Below, piece by piece: positions 10,901-25,500 of a stretch of 64,000 bases of DNA. This DNA is from Harmothoe impar (Eukaryota; Annelida; Polychaeta; Phyllodocida; Polynoidae). Under the pieces are notes generated by a model. It was not told where the DNA came from. It worked only from the letters and a program-made list of their open reading frames with translations, and did no database searches. The DNA is taken from the NCBI GenBank assembly GCA_947462335.1, contig OX381721.1, forward strand, positions 35,452,303 through 35,516,302, read 5' to 3'. A program made the translations under genes and the position numbers. Within the stretch, counting starts at the first letter, position 1. Every line of letters starts with the position of its first letter.

Positions 10901-13900
10901 AATAAACGAAATGATATACATAGTAACACAAACTAATTTAACAAACCCTGAAGTGATGCAACACACAGCCATATCCATAGGCTAGCCTACTCTGTTATCT
11001 GTAGTAGAGGTTGTAGCCTGGGACTAGGTCAGATTAAAGGGGTTGAGGGGATGTCAAGACTGCATGCGGCCATTTCATCATGCCTCACATCGTCATGTTG
11101 ATGCAATGTACGTGTATATAAATGGGCACGTCTAGGGTTCCTGCTACATTCAGTGCCCGACTCCACACATACCCACAACAAGTCTTGTAGCCCTATAGTC
11201 ACGACTGGAGAACTTGGCGAAGCCACCAAAGAGAAAGTTATTGATAAAACTGTAGGAGGTTATTAGGTAAGTGTAATATTCTCAATAGGAGAGCATCCCT
11301 AAATGTCTAGTGGTCAGCTTTATTACCTGCAGGGTGCCATCACCACGATAAACCGTCTTTACGAAAACCTGCCGGACACCGGCTATAGCCGGCAAAAAGT
11401 CTGCCGGTCCGGCAGAGAAGAGGTGACTGCCGGTCCGAATAGCTGGTTGTATTCTAGAGAGACATACCCATATGCTAATTTTCACGGCTTGTAAATCGGA
11501 CCATTATTAAGGCTTCTACAACATAAAATAAAAAGCTTGAACATTTTTTGTAATGTTCTTTAGTAAATTACATATTAAAATAGTTTATTTAATTGTACCG
11601 TATAGTCACTATAGGGGACCCTATTTATTATCATTGTCAGTACACTTGTTTTAAATGTCATTTTAAAATAGCAAGGTTGTATTCCAATATCCGGGCCTGC
11701 AAAAATTGAGCCAGGCCTGCAAAGAAAAAAATCTGCAGGACCAGATGTCCTGCATGGTGAAAACGTTTTCGTATAGACTGCCTAAATGACCACCCCAAAC
11801 TCCAGGGTGTGCCCTCAAATCCTCAGAAGTGGTATATCAATATAACCTTAATCACATTTTGAAGGGCTTGTTAAACTACTGTAGTATAGGATGGTATCTA
11901 ATGGTAATATGTTAGCACCTATCAAGGGGCATTACGACCTCTCAGTGGGGAGTTTGGCCAAATTCTCCAGTCTTGACTATACACTACCGGGTAGATTCTA
12001 TAGGCGAGGTTTGAATTTAATACACACACAGGTGCATTATACCAGATAACAGTAAGTAACAGTGCCTTGCTGCCCTGGACATTGTAGATTGGAAAACCCA
12101 TCTATGAGAAATCAAATGAATAAGCATTTGTTATGAAACACTATGTACCCCACTGTTGACTGTCATGCCTGAGTGACCACTCACAGTCCATCTGAGAGGG
12201 GCCAGTAGCTAAACTACAATGTACTAGGCATATTGGGGTTTGAAAATTTACCTTCAAACTGCTTTTGCTCTTTACAGAGATAATGTAATTTCTTCTGGGT
12301 TGTGGCAATGGACTTCTCAGTCTCCTTCACCGGATTCCTAGATTATATTATGTATTTTCTTGTAAAACAAAAACCACCGGACGTCCCTACCATACTCCAT
12401 GGGGGCATGGAGTACCGAGCTGCCATAGGTTTGACAAAGAGGATGTTGTCTAGGACTGTCATCGGTACCCCCTGAATCGATACACCGACATTTCCGGAAT
12501 TCCGATTATCGCATCGACAAAAGCATTATATCGATACCCCTTTTAAACCCCCACGTAGTCCAGGAATTTACCTTTCCAAAAATGTAAGAATTGTGTGAAA
12601 ATTCCAACTAGAACTAACTTATTTACTAATTTTAAAGTGATGTACTTAAAATGCCTAATATCTAGGGGAATTTACTGCCGAATGTGAATCAAAATATATT
12701 TTGATGTCCAATATTTTAGAATTATGCGGACGTCCGTATCATGTGGAGAATCAGCACCCTGTTAATATAGAGTAGACTACCAATTTAAAATAGTAAACAA
12801 TTGAAAATATCAATTTTCAAGCATATTATAACCATTGATCTCCAATCAAAATAAATCGATATACTCGAAAATCGAGACTAAAATGACGATAATTGGCATA
12901 GAAATAAATGGGATACCAATGACACTCCTAGTTGTATCCACCATTTGATAAATGCTCTCCCTTACAGACCAGACGGGAAGCCCCTCTCCAAGAAGGCCAT
13001 GAAGAAGTTACAGAAGGCGGCCGAGAAGGCCGACAAGAAACAGGCGTACAAACAGGAGAATGTAAGTCTCACTACAGTCCCCTACCATAGTTCAGTGTTA
13101 CCGAAACGACATCGGCACAACAGCTTTTGCCAATGTAGAATCCTATTGGCCAATGTGAGGTCATCAGACATTGGCTATAATGGCCAGCCCATGATCTCAG
13201 CTTTCTTTATATTGCATTTATTGTCACTATGTGATGTTCATAAATACAGTATTTGTCAACTTGGTAAGTAAGCATGGCGGTATAATTCCGCTCGGCTTCT
13301 AGGTATGAAGTGAGTACCATTATAAGGACATAAGACATGACATAATAAACAGGTGTGATACACAATGAATCATTTGAAGTGTTTTACACATAACAATGTA
13401 GTGGTTGTGAGCCAGATGAATAACAAGAGAGTGACTTGGTGACACAGGTACATTTTGAATAGGCAATGGGCAATCATTACAGTAGTACAATGGCATGTTT
13501 TGCTGTTGTGAGGGTTATTTGACATTATTTGAGAATATTTCTATAATGTACATGTACATTTTATAAGGCAAGGGTCAGGAATGGTAACTAATGTTCAGGT
13601 GGTTGTGGAAGCAGATGTTTATACCATCTGTCCATATACAGTTTTGTAATAACAGGTTTGGCAAGGAGCCTAAAATTTTGCAAAGAAGGATTTAGTCTAC
13701 ATGTAGGGGGTAGCTTATTCCAAAGCTCGACCCCCCTATAAAGCGGACAATGAAAGAATTTTTCAAATATTCCTATTAGTAGCTGAGTTAGGTCCATCCA
13801 ATATATAAGCATATTTTTCAGTGAATTTAAGCATTTTCAAATCAATTTTGTAAGCTGTTATTAAAGAAGTATTACAATCTGTACTCATTTATGTGAAAAG

Positions 13901-16052
13901 AGGGCTGATGTGGCCTGTGTAAGATCTGTGTAAGATCTCGCAACACAGGCCACATTGGCCTGTGTGCATAAAAAAGTTTTCGGCAACACTATTAGTCCCT
14001 ATTTTACCCTGAGAGCCGACAACAAACGGGTGTACAAAGGGGAGAATGTAAGTCTTAAAGGGGCTCCCATGGTTCGGGGAAAGTTTAAGGAAAAGAAAGT
14101 TGTCAAAAATAAACCAAGGAATATTGCGAAATTTTGAAGGAAGTCAGGGAAAGTTATGGAAAATGAAAAAGAATCCACTCAAATGTACCAGTTGCTTTCT
14201 AAATCTTAAACTGCGCTATGTCGTGACATAATGTATCAATTGTAAGGGAAATTTGTCATTTTATCTGAAATGTGAAGGAAATTCAATCTGAGATTTTTGT
14301 AAGAACCCTGTCTCACACAAGCAATTATAAAATACCTAAACGATTTTTACCAAATCCCTTAAGGATGATTTAGCACATTTAGGCCAAAAAAAAAGTTTGT
14401 TCCGACCCCATCAAAATAAGGCCGGCCCTACGATTATTTTGGGGATTTTGCAGAAATTTTCATATTTTTACTCATTTTTGGTCAAATATTAGGGTTTTTT
14501 GGAGAAGTCGGCTGGTACTTATATGTTAAAAAAAAAAAATTTAAAAATTTAAAAATTCTGACCTACCAACCCTACATTTTCTTCCCATGTTATCTGAAAC
14601 AAACCTATTTTTTGGCCGTAGCACATTTTACAGATAATTTACCTTTTCCAAGCATCATAAATAACTTGTACTTGTTGACTCAGGGTTACCCTGAGTCTTG
14701 TGCGACGGGTAGCGATGGCTTCCTCGGCAAAAATATTAAAAGTTCAATAATTCATACATTTCTCTGTTTTCATGCTCCATTTCTCTTTCTATAGATGCAT
14801 TACTACATTGTGTGTAATGTGTGCTGGCCCTATAATCCACATTTAATGCTAAGTCCCCCAAAAAGAAGACTGAAAGTTTTTCTAAAATATGCTGGTAATT
14901 TGCTTCAACATAGAACCCTATGGCAGACTGTAGACAACCCTTGACATTGAACGATTACATATTGAACGGCTCAGTGCTGAGTCTATGGGACAGATCTCGG
15001 CGCCCGGCCAAACCAGGGTGAGATGCTTTTTTTCAGACATCGTAAACTAGATCGGATGGTAATTTAGCACAGGGGGGTCACTACTGAACTTCAGTCAACT
15101 CTAAGCACAGTGTGTCAATTCTCACTGTTTTCTTCGTGCAACACGTTCTGTCTGCATCTCTTTTATATATACATATAGTACAACATGATATTGTGATATA
15201 TCAGCTTGATATAAGTTATATCAACAAAAAAATTATTATCAAGGTAATTGAGCACTGTCAGTTACTTGGTAAAATTTAGTTCAATACATTTTCAATATCT
15301 GAGGGCCAAAGAGACAACCTTAGACAACCCTGGACCTGAACCCCCTAAAGCAGAGGATGACAGAAAGTCTCCCAGTGCATCAGTCTGTGCCGGATCACAG
15401 TTGATTCTCTGGTCAGCTAGCTTTTTGGCCGAGACGTAAAGCGGCGTAACAGAAATGGAGATGGTGTCACTGCTGACACTCTGATTGACTCGCTTTTTGG
15501 CCGAGACGTAAAACAGCGGTTACGCGCCGCCGGGCGCTGACGCCCACAGCCACCTGCTTGCCCAGACGCACTTGCTCGCCACACTCACCGGCTCGCCCAC
15601 ACCCACCGGCTCGCCCACACCCACTGGCTCGCCCACACCCACCTGCTCATCTGAAATATGATAACATACTAGTGTGACACATGATTTGAGGGTAGTTTTG
15701 ACCCAGGAATACATTTCTGCTCTCAGAATTGACAAATAATTTATTGTTCCTGAAATAAAATTTACGGATTCAGTCTTTTGGTCCATCAATTCAATCACTT
15801 TATCACCCTGACCCTGAGTCATTTGTGATGTTAATCACACGTTCAATTTTTCCCGCAGGCGGCGGCAGGAGGCGAGGCGGCAGCTGAGACGGAGGACTAC
15901 TCGGCCGGCATGTACGGCAGTCACGGCCTGATCCAGTCCACAGAGCGGCCCTCCCGCGTCCTGTGTGCCGTCAGCTCCCTCACCCCGGACAGGGCCGACC
16001 AGACGGTGTGGGTGCGGGGGAGGCTACACACCAGTAGGAGTAAAGGTACATG

Positions 16053-16128
<76 letters not shown>

Positions 16129-16308
16129 ACCCTGACCAGACGGTGTGGGTACGGGGGAGGCTACACACCAGTAGGAGTAAAGGTACATGTCACACACACA
16201 CACACACACACATACACACCCACACACACACACACACACACACACTGACCCTGACCAGACGGTCTGGGTGCGGGGGAGGCTACACACCAGTAGGAGTAAA
16301 GGTACATG

Positions 16309-16382
<74 letters not shown>

Positions 16383-16443
16383 ACCCTGACCAGACGGTGT
16401 GGGTGCGGGGGAGGCTACACACCAGTAGGAGTAAAGGTACATG

Positions 16444-16531
<88 letters not shown>

Positions 16532-19500
16532 ACCCTGACCAGACGGTGTGGGTGCACACCAGTAGGAAGATTCTTAGATGAAAGTATCAAGGAGGTCTTG
16601 CTGATTTTGAATCAACCCGCAATACCTCTAATTGACTTTTGACGACAATTTGGCAAGACAATAATCCTACATGATTGAGTTTATTTCTATACGGGGGGGG
16701 TCTTAATGTTCATTCGGTAAACTTAAGGCCACACACCAAAAAAAAAAGTTGGTCAATGGATTTCACTTTTCAAAAAATGGTGCGATCGAGCCGGAAAAAA
16801 AAATCTTTTTTAAGAATTATTTTGTCGGTGGAAAAGCGACAACTTTTTCTTTTTTTTTACCCTGCCTCCGACAAAAGTTCTTAGTGGACCCACAACATAA
16901 AAATTTATTGGTTGATCTGGGGGAATTACTGGAAGAAAAATTTGAAAAAAAATATATATAGAAAAAAAATAATAAATAAGGCGAGTGAAATTCATTGACA
17001 ATTTTTTTTTCAAACAAAAAAAAATTCCATTTCCGAAAATGAGGTGCGCGAAATCCATTGACCAACTTTTTTTTTGGTCTGGCCTAATGAGTAGTTGTAT
17101 TTACTGGACATCGATTCTCTGTCTCTTTGTAGCTCTATAGTGATCGATGCCCAGTTTTATACTTCAGACCAGTGGCTCATTTTGGCTGTTTTTGGCCTCA
17201 CAGATTGCTTCTAACTCAAAATCCTGACTAGGTGCCATTATATTCTCTATGCCAATGTTTAATATGAGGGTAGAAAACACTGGAACCTCAGTTAGAAAAA
17301 TTCCTACTGAACAGTTTTTGAGAAAAATTGGGTTTTGTGGCTCTTTTTTGGTGTTTTTAGTACATTTCCTACATGAACCGTGAACGCCAGCATTTCTCAC
17401 TTTTCAGGTATTTATAATTAGAATTTGACTTTTTTTTTATTCGCAGTAGGATTTCTGAGTATCGGGCCATTCTAGAAAAGCTGTTATTTGGAAAAAATAT
17501 ATACTATTTCTTGATGATTTTCGTTGCACAAATTTAGGGTTGTATTATAAAAACTGCTATGGTTATAATTATAGGCTCATTGAGCCGTGTCCCACCCGCC
17601 CATGTAGCCAGTGAAGTGCTGTGACGATCCTATACATATCAGTCTGCTCAGGTTATAATTATAGGCTCATTGAGCCGTGTCCCACCCACCCATGTAGCCA
17701 GTGAAGTGCTGTGACGATCCTATACATATCAGTCCGCTCAGGCCTGACGCTCAGGCGCTCAGGTCTGGCCAAATTAAAAAAAAATGTTTGTTTCTGGTAA
17801 CCCGACCGGGTCTAGCAAAACAGTGCCGGGTCCCCCTCTTTTTTTTCCTTTTCTTAAGATTTTTGCTACTGCCCAGTTTTTACGGTTTGCAAATTGGACG
17901 ATTATTAAGGATTTTAGGGCAAAAAGCAAAATCCAGGCCTAAAAATGAGGTTTAAAAAAAAAGGGGGAAGAAATCGGACTGACCGGGCCTGCTTTGTCAG
18001 ACCATGTTACCGGAAACAAACTTTAAAAAAAATTTGGCCTCAGCAGTAGAGTGTTGTGTCACCTCAGCCTCAGGCCGCTCAGGTTATAATTATAGGCTCA
18101 TTGAGCCGTGTCCCACTTGCCCAGGTGTTGTGAAGATCCTATACCTCTCAGGCCGCTGGACTGCCTGCCCTGGCCGCTGCCCCTCCCACCTCGCCTGCTC
18201 AAGTCACGGCTGGACTGCCTGCCCTGGTCTAGGTCACCCCCCCCCCTCACATGTGCTGTATGGTACTCTAGAGGTCGAGTTACATATACAGTTCTAAAAT
18301 GTCACGTACAGAAGATATATTTAAAAAAAAATAGCACTTGGAATCGCTGCAAAGCACTGGAGCTTGCTCTACACCTTCGAACTCGTAATTATAGGCTTAT
18401 TGAGCCGTGTCCCACCCGCCCAGGTATGCCCCCCCCCCCCCCCCCCCCGGCCCCCCCCGGGACCCTTCTCCTCGCCCTAAAAACGTACTTGCAGACACAA
18501 CATCTATGTACAGTGTTTTCAACACCATTAATGACGAAAATGTATTAAAATTCTTAAAGGAAACCCAACTATGGGACAAAATATGAAATGGAAAATTAAA
18601 AAATAAATAAAATACAAAATACAAAAAAAAATACAAAAAAAAAAAAAAAGATGGGGGAGACTAGTTTGGCGAGTCGGGATGTATCACTCCAGACTGATGG
18701 CACACAGTTTGTATTAGCTTGGAGTTTTCATTGCTTCCCGACTATACCTATGGCTGCTCTTTCCCATGCTGTGGTAGACTTACAGCATAACAAAGGCCTG
18801 TCCCTCTCACACCATGTCTATGTGGTGTCGGAGGTTGAAGAACCCTTGCTTCGGTAAATGTGTAGGAGCGGGATTTCTATCTTTTGGCTCATCTCATAGA
18901 TTCTATCATCCTGGATACGATCATCCGAGGTAGGCCTTCGGCCTACCTTCTTACTTGTGAAAAACTGAAACTTGAGTAAGTCTCACCTGCATAGTCAGTG
19001 GGACGTTAAACTACACAAACAAACAAACAAAGTGCATGGAATGGCTGCAACGCACTGGAGCTTTGCTCTACACCTTCGAACTAGTGTTTTATCAATTGTT
19101 TTTTATCAATTGCATAAAATGTACTGGTGGGGATAAAGGTGCATTTACCTGTGTTTTAGAGAGTAACCATTGGTATATAGGGGGAGCTTTCTGTTAGAAG
19201 GATCCTGTTACATGGATGTCGATGTCCAGTTTTAGATATATATCCGTATAGTGCATTGGAGTGCTATAGTGTTGGACTGCTGTATATTTTTGTTTTTAGA
19301 TTTTGCACGATTAAACAAAAATATCGTACTGTTGTGTACTTATACTATAGATTTGGGGCCCTATATACCCCCAGCGCTTATACAAACAGGCGCTTATTCA
19401 AAGTCCTGTTTTAGTGCCTAATAACATTTTGGAGACCCCCAGCGCTTTAATATCGTAATATACAAGACAGGTGCTTATTTCAAACGTGGCACTTAGTGTG

Positions 19501-22500
19501 ACAGAACAGTGCTGACAGTAAACCAAACTTCATCTCAGTGTATTGATTATTCCTCTCGGTGTGTTTCAGGGAGGCAGTGCTGTATCTCTGTTTATAAAAC
19601 GGTTGGCCTTGCATTTTAGCCTCAGAGAAATCATGTGACTGTTCGTTATAGTGTAACAGTGCAGGCTGGGCACAGGGCCACAGCAATGGATAGTAAACAA
19701 GGCCATAGAAAACCTTTAAAAACGACCAGTTATTATGTGAAAATTTTTAAAAACTCACGGAAATTGTTAAAATAGTTGTATAAAGACAATAGAACACTCT
19801 TTCTTCACGTCTAGACTCCCTGTGACTCTATAATGCACTCTGGTCCCGAGCCTTAGTAGACGCCATCGTGCATTAAACAGCAACAGAGAGTCTCGACGTG
19901 AGGAACATTGTTTGCTATTCTCTAAATATAATGATGTCCATGTGTTGTGTTGCAGGTAAGCAGTGCTTCTTGGTGCTGCGCCAACAGCACTACACCATCC
20001 AGGGCCTGCTCTCTGTGGGGGACAAAATCAGCCGCCAGATGGTCAAGTTTGTCTCCAAGTAAGTTTTAGCTCTTTACACAACATCAAATATGTTGTACGA
20101 GAAGCATGTTCTTTCCCAATACCCACCGGTACTTCGATATGGTGCCCCAAGAAAAATAATTTCTCATAAAAAGATCATGAAATAATTTTTGAAGAAATAT
20201 TTACTGGTACTCCTTGAAAACGGGTACAGGAGAAGTACTCGTGTTAGATGAGAAGGATGTTGTAGGGACAGGCAGGAGGTCATGAGTCATACGACCAGCC
20301 GGTGAGGTGTCCTGTCCTTCTCACACCATGTCTATGTGGTGTTGGAGGTTAAAGAACCCTTGCTTCGGTAAATATGTAGGAGTGTGATTTCTATCTTTTG
20401 GCTCATCTCAAGCAAACAAACCAGTAAAACTGACAGAATATACACAGTGTGTTTGGTTGCGGCATTAAGAGGGAGTGTGTTCCCTTATTTTCAGAGATTT
20501 ACATTTTTTTAGAGACTGCATCTGTAGTCATGGTGACTGTGTTTACATCTGTAGTCATGGTGACTGTTTACATCTGTAGTCATGGTGACTGTTTACATCT
20601 GTAGTCATGGTGACTGTTTACATCTGTAGTCATGGTGACTGTTTACATCTATAGTCATGGTGACTGTGTTTACACCTGTAGTCATGGTGACTGTTTACAT
20701 CTGTAGTCATCGTGACTGTGTTTACACCTGTAGTCATGGTGACTGTTTACACCTGTAGTCATGGTGACTGTTTACACCTGTAGTCATGGTGACTATGTTT
20801 ACACCTGTAGTCATGGTGATTGTTTACACCTGTAGTCATGGTGACTGTGTTTACACCTGTAGTCATGGTGACTGTTTACATCTGTAGTCATGGTGACTGT
20901 TTACATCTGTAGTCATGGTGAGTGTTTACACCTGTAGTCATGGTGAGTGTTTACACCTGTAGTCATGGTGAGTGTTTACACCTGTAGTCATGGTGACTGT
21001 TTACACCTGTAGTCATGGTGAGTGTTTACACCTGTAGTCATGGTGAGTGTTTACACCTGTAGTCATGGTGACTATGTTTACACCTGTAGTCATGGTGATT
21101 GTTTACACCTGTAGTCATGGTGACTGTTTACATCTGTAGTCATGGTGACTGTGTTTACACCTGTAGTCATGGTGACTGTTTACATCTGTAGTCATGGTGA
21201 CTGTTTACACCTGTAGTCATGGTGACTGTTTTTACCTGTAGTCATGGTGACTGTGTCTGTTTACAGCGTTACTAAGGAGTCCATTATAGACGTGGAGGCA
21301 GTGATCAGTAAGACTGACATGAAGATAGAGAGCTGTACTCAGCAGGATGTGGAGATGCACGTGAAGCAGGTGTGGGTGGTGAGTGCGGCCGACCCCCGGT
21401 TACCGCTACAGATAGAGGACGCCTCCAGACCCGTCTCTGAGGAGGTGAGTGCTTCATACCAGTGTCGCACCCAAAGCTTTTTACGCCTGTAATATATCGA
21501 TGTGGTCTGTGTCGCCAGATCTTGCACAAGACTTTTGACTTCTACACAGGCCACAGCGACCCATATAATATTGATGTCACATAGCGCATTTCATACTATT
21601 TTATTTAAATGATACAAATTTGGATGCATCTTTAATGACAGCTCACAAAATTGTTTTGAAAAAGCTTAAATCTACTGAAACCGTACAGTTCCATGGACCT
21701 ACGGTATATCAGATTCTAATAGGAATATTTGAAAAATTCATTCACTACTGGAAAGCTAAGATCATGTACAAGACCCTTACATTTCGGCAACACTGCATGC
21801 AAACATCTAGGTATGGGGGCAATTGTATGCATTAATAAATCATGCATGATGCATGCATGCTACCCTGGTGAATGCAACCCTGGTAAGTGGTTGCATTTAC
21901 GGATGATGCCGATCAGTCCAGGCTATAACGCTCCCCTAAACGCTGGGTGTTAGTTTTTGAAGTACAGCCATAATAAGACATAGATATGTGTATCTGTTGT
22001 TGATTTGTAGGGTGTCATAAGTACATGAGGCAAAATGTAAGATTTGTAACTACATTTATTGGGAAGTAATGACCGGTGTGGAGCTGCCTCACTCTCACCT
22101 TAGATTACTTCATAGCTGAACAAAGCATTCATTGATTACTTGTAACCCAGACCAAATAAAACCGTATTTAAAAGAATAAAACAACAGGTGTGGACAACCT
22201 TCTACAAAACCAATAACCTTTTCCTGGTGTTTTCAGACATCTGAGTTGGCGGGAGTGAAGCAGGACACGCGGCTGGATAACCGTATCCTGGACCTGCGTA
22301 CTCCGGCTAACCAGGCCATCTTCCAGCTGCAGGCAGGCGTCTGTCAGCTCTTCAGGTGGTCTCTCATACAGAAGGGATTCACCGAGATACACACACCCAA
22401 AATCATATCAGGTAAATGATACACACACCCAAAACCATATCAGGTAATACATTATTTGCCTCTCAATTTGAAAGCAACATTTCACGTGAGTGCTGTATTT

Positions 22501-25500
22501 AAATGCCTCATATTGAGACTTCTCCTACAGTTTAAAATGTTCACATCACATTCCTGCCAACAGCAGCCATATTTGTTACGCGACAAAATTGTGTTGACCC
22601 TACTGTCAAAACCATTCTCAGGGACCTCTACCACTGTGGTCACTTTCATGCTTTTATCGTTAAATAAACAATTCAACCAATTCTTACGTCTTGTCTGCCC
22701 TTGTCCCCTGCAGCTGCGTCTGAGGGTGGTGCTAACGTGTTTGAGGTGAGTTACTTCAAGCGGAGCGCCTTCCTCGCCCAGTCCCCCCAGCTCTACAAAC
22801 AGATGTGTATCGCCGCGGACTTTGACAGAGTCTTCACCGTAGGAGGAGGTGAGTGGTGGCAGTGATACTTTCATGGACCCTTGTAGCTCCATGGTCAGTC
22901 TCGGACTCCCATACCAACACATCTCTGGTACCCTCTCCTGAGTATGGTATGGGAGCAGAGCTTATCTTCATTTGATACCCATTGCACCAGATTGGTGGCG
23001 CAAATGGGTGTGTATTGGTCTATACACATCCAACAACAGAGAGATTCTTATCAAGATCAAAGGGGTAAACAAATTAGCAAGGGGCTACTGTGTGCATTAC
23101 ACCTATAGTTGACAGAAGTAAATATAATATGTGTATTAGGGTAAGATTGCTGCCTGCTCCCAGGCTATCCAACTGGTAGGATAGACGCTGTCCGAGGCTG
23201 CTCCTTGGTGTGCTATGCCCTTTGTAACCGTGAGGCCTGAGGAACTCCCCGGTGTTTCAGCATCAAGCTGACATTAGGTCACTTAAAATCGATTATCAGC
23301 TTTGCTGACAGCGCCCGCACCTGTCTAAAAGGGCCGTATCAATGTTTGTCTTTTTAGGTTATGCAATAAAAAAAAAAAGAGGCTAAATTGCCGCCCCTAT
23401 CAACCAAAAAAAAAAAAAGATTTAAAAAATAATATAATTTTCCAATGCAATTTAAGAGGATATTACACCATCAAAAATATGAAATACACTTTTAAGTGGT
23501 CCTATCATATTCCCATGGCTTTTATCTGTTAATACATGTTAATTCTAAAGCTCTATGACAAATATTAAGGTCAAAGCAAGAGTTTTTCGAAGGCTAGTCC
23601 ACTCATGGAAGAAAAAAAACAAAAGAAATGTTGTCTGAAAAAAAGTATTCAAAAAAAAAATAGCCTCCCTCCCATGCCGTTTTTTTTCTTCAAAAAGTGT
23701 CCGCAAAGCTGATGATCAATTTTAAGTTGCCTTATGGGTTTATGCGCTCCCAAAGGGTTGGCATCACGACATGCACAGAGGCATTACCTTGGAGACCACT
23801 GGTGTCTGACACTGGCATGTAGCAGGGTCAACCAGCAGAATTTGAACTCGTATTTGATGTAGGCGCAGTAAAGATTAAATTATTCATAACATTAATAGTA
23901 AGCTTAATGGGCTAAAAAAAAAAAGGTGAAAGTTTAAAAGAGAACGGCCAAAATATAGTAAGGGGCTTATTAGGTTGAGTATGATATAACAGACCTATTG
24001 GTGGCTTAGTGTAACATTATAATGCATGTTTCAGTATTCCGGGCGGAGGACTCCAACACACACAGACATCTGACGGAGTTTGTCGGGCTGGATATGGAGA
24101 TGGCCTTTAACTACCACTACCACGAGGTCATCGACGTCATCGGCAAAATGTTCACCGAGATCTTCAAAGGCCTGGAGACAGAGTGAGTGGCATCATTTAC
24201 CAATCTCCCAGCAGATTCTCTCATTCATCTCTACCGGCATTACTACCTCTCTGCCAATATGCGGCGGATTTCCCTGAAAACTTACCTATGCCATGCTTTT
24301 AAGATATACATTTTATTTATACCACTATTAATCAATTCAAATATTTGAAGGAAGGTATGAAGAACAAATATTGAAAATTGCAGAAGTATTGGACATGTTT
24401 TCATGGTCGAAGTTGGACATACGGTAATCTTGGGAACCATCTTTGGTGTATAGGGACTGCGGTATTTGATGGGGATAGTAGAGCAGGCAAGTTAAGCCAG
24501 TTTCCTCCCTTCTTTTACAAAAGCTTTCCTGCAGCCTGAGCCTTTGGGCAGCCTTATTTGAGACTGTGCTGGGAGAGTGATTTGAGACTGTGCTGGGAGA
24601 GTAATAATTTACGTCAGCCTGTTCAATTCAGCCAACCAGAGGTATTGAATCAGAAGTACCGTAAAACTAGCATCTATAAGCTGCGGCTAGTATGCAAATC
24701 AGATCGGCAGTGCGGCTTATACGCGTCAGATCGCTATTGCGGCTTATAGGATTGGCCCAAACTCTAGGTGCGGCTTATACACGAGTTTGGCCTATACGCA
24801 AGGTTGTACGGTAGTCAGCACTAGTTCATAGGAAATGCACTAGGTGGCGCCAGTACAATCTGTAGAATACAGCTTCCACATTCTGCAACGAGATGGCGCC
24901 ACTTGAGCTGCAGACAAGGAAACAAGTAATCCATGTTCGTGTCCTACAGATAGGCTGACCACACATTGTAATCCATGTTCCTGTCCTACAGATACCACAC
25001 ATTGTAATCCATGTTCCTGTCCTACAGATACCACACATTGTAATCCATGTTCCCGTCCTACAGATACGCTGACCACACATTGTAATCCATGTTCCCGTCC
25101 TACAGATACGCTGACCACACATTGTAATCCATGTTCCTGTCCTACAGATACGCTGACCACACATTGTTATCCATGTTCCTGTCCTACAGATACGCTGACC
25201 ACACATTGTAATCCATGTTCCTGTCCTACAGATACCACACATTGTAATCCATGTTCCTGTCCTACAGATACCACACATTGTAATCCATGTTCCCGTCCTA
25301 CAGATACCACACATTGTAATCCATGTTCCTGTCCTACAGATACCACACATTGTAATCCATGTTCCTGTCCTACAGATACCACACATTGTAATCCATGTTC
25401 CCGTCCTACAGATACCACACATTGTAATCCATGTTCCCGTCCTACAGATACCACACATTGTAATCCATGTTCCTGTCCTACAGATACCACACATTGTAAT

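Noticed and set aside
15910..16642. His/Thr-repeat ORFs through the (CA)n arrays
   Set aside because: Only the first part overlaps real exon 3. The rest is CA microsatellite read in frame.
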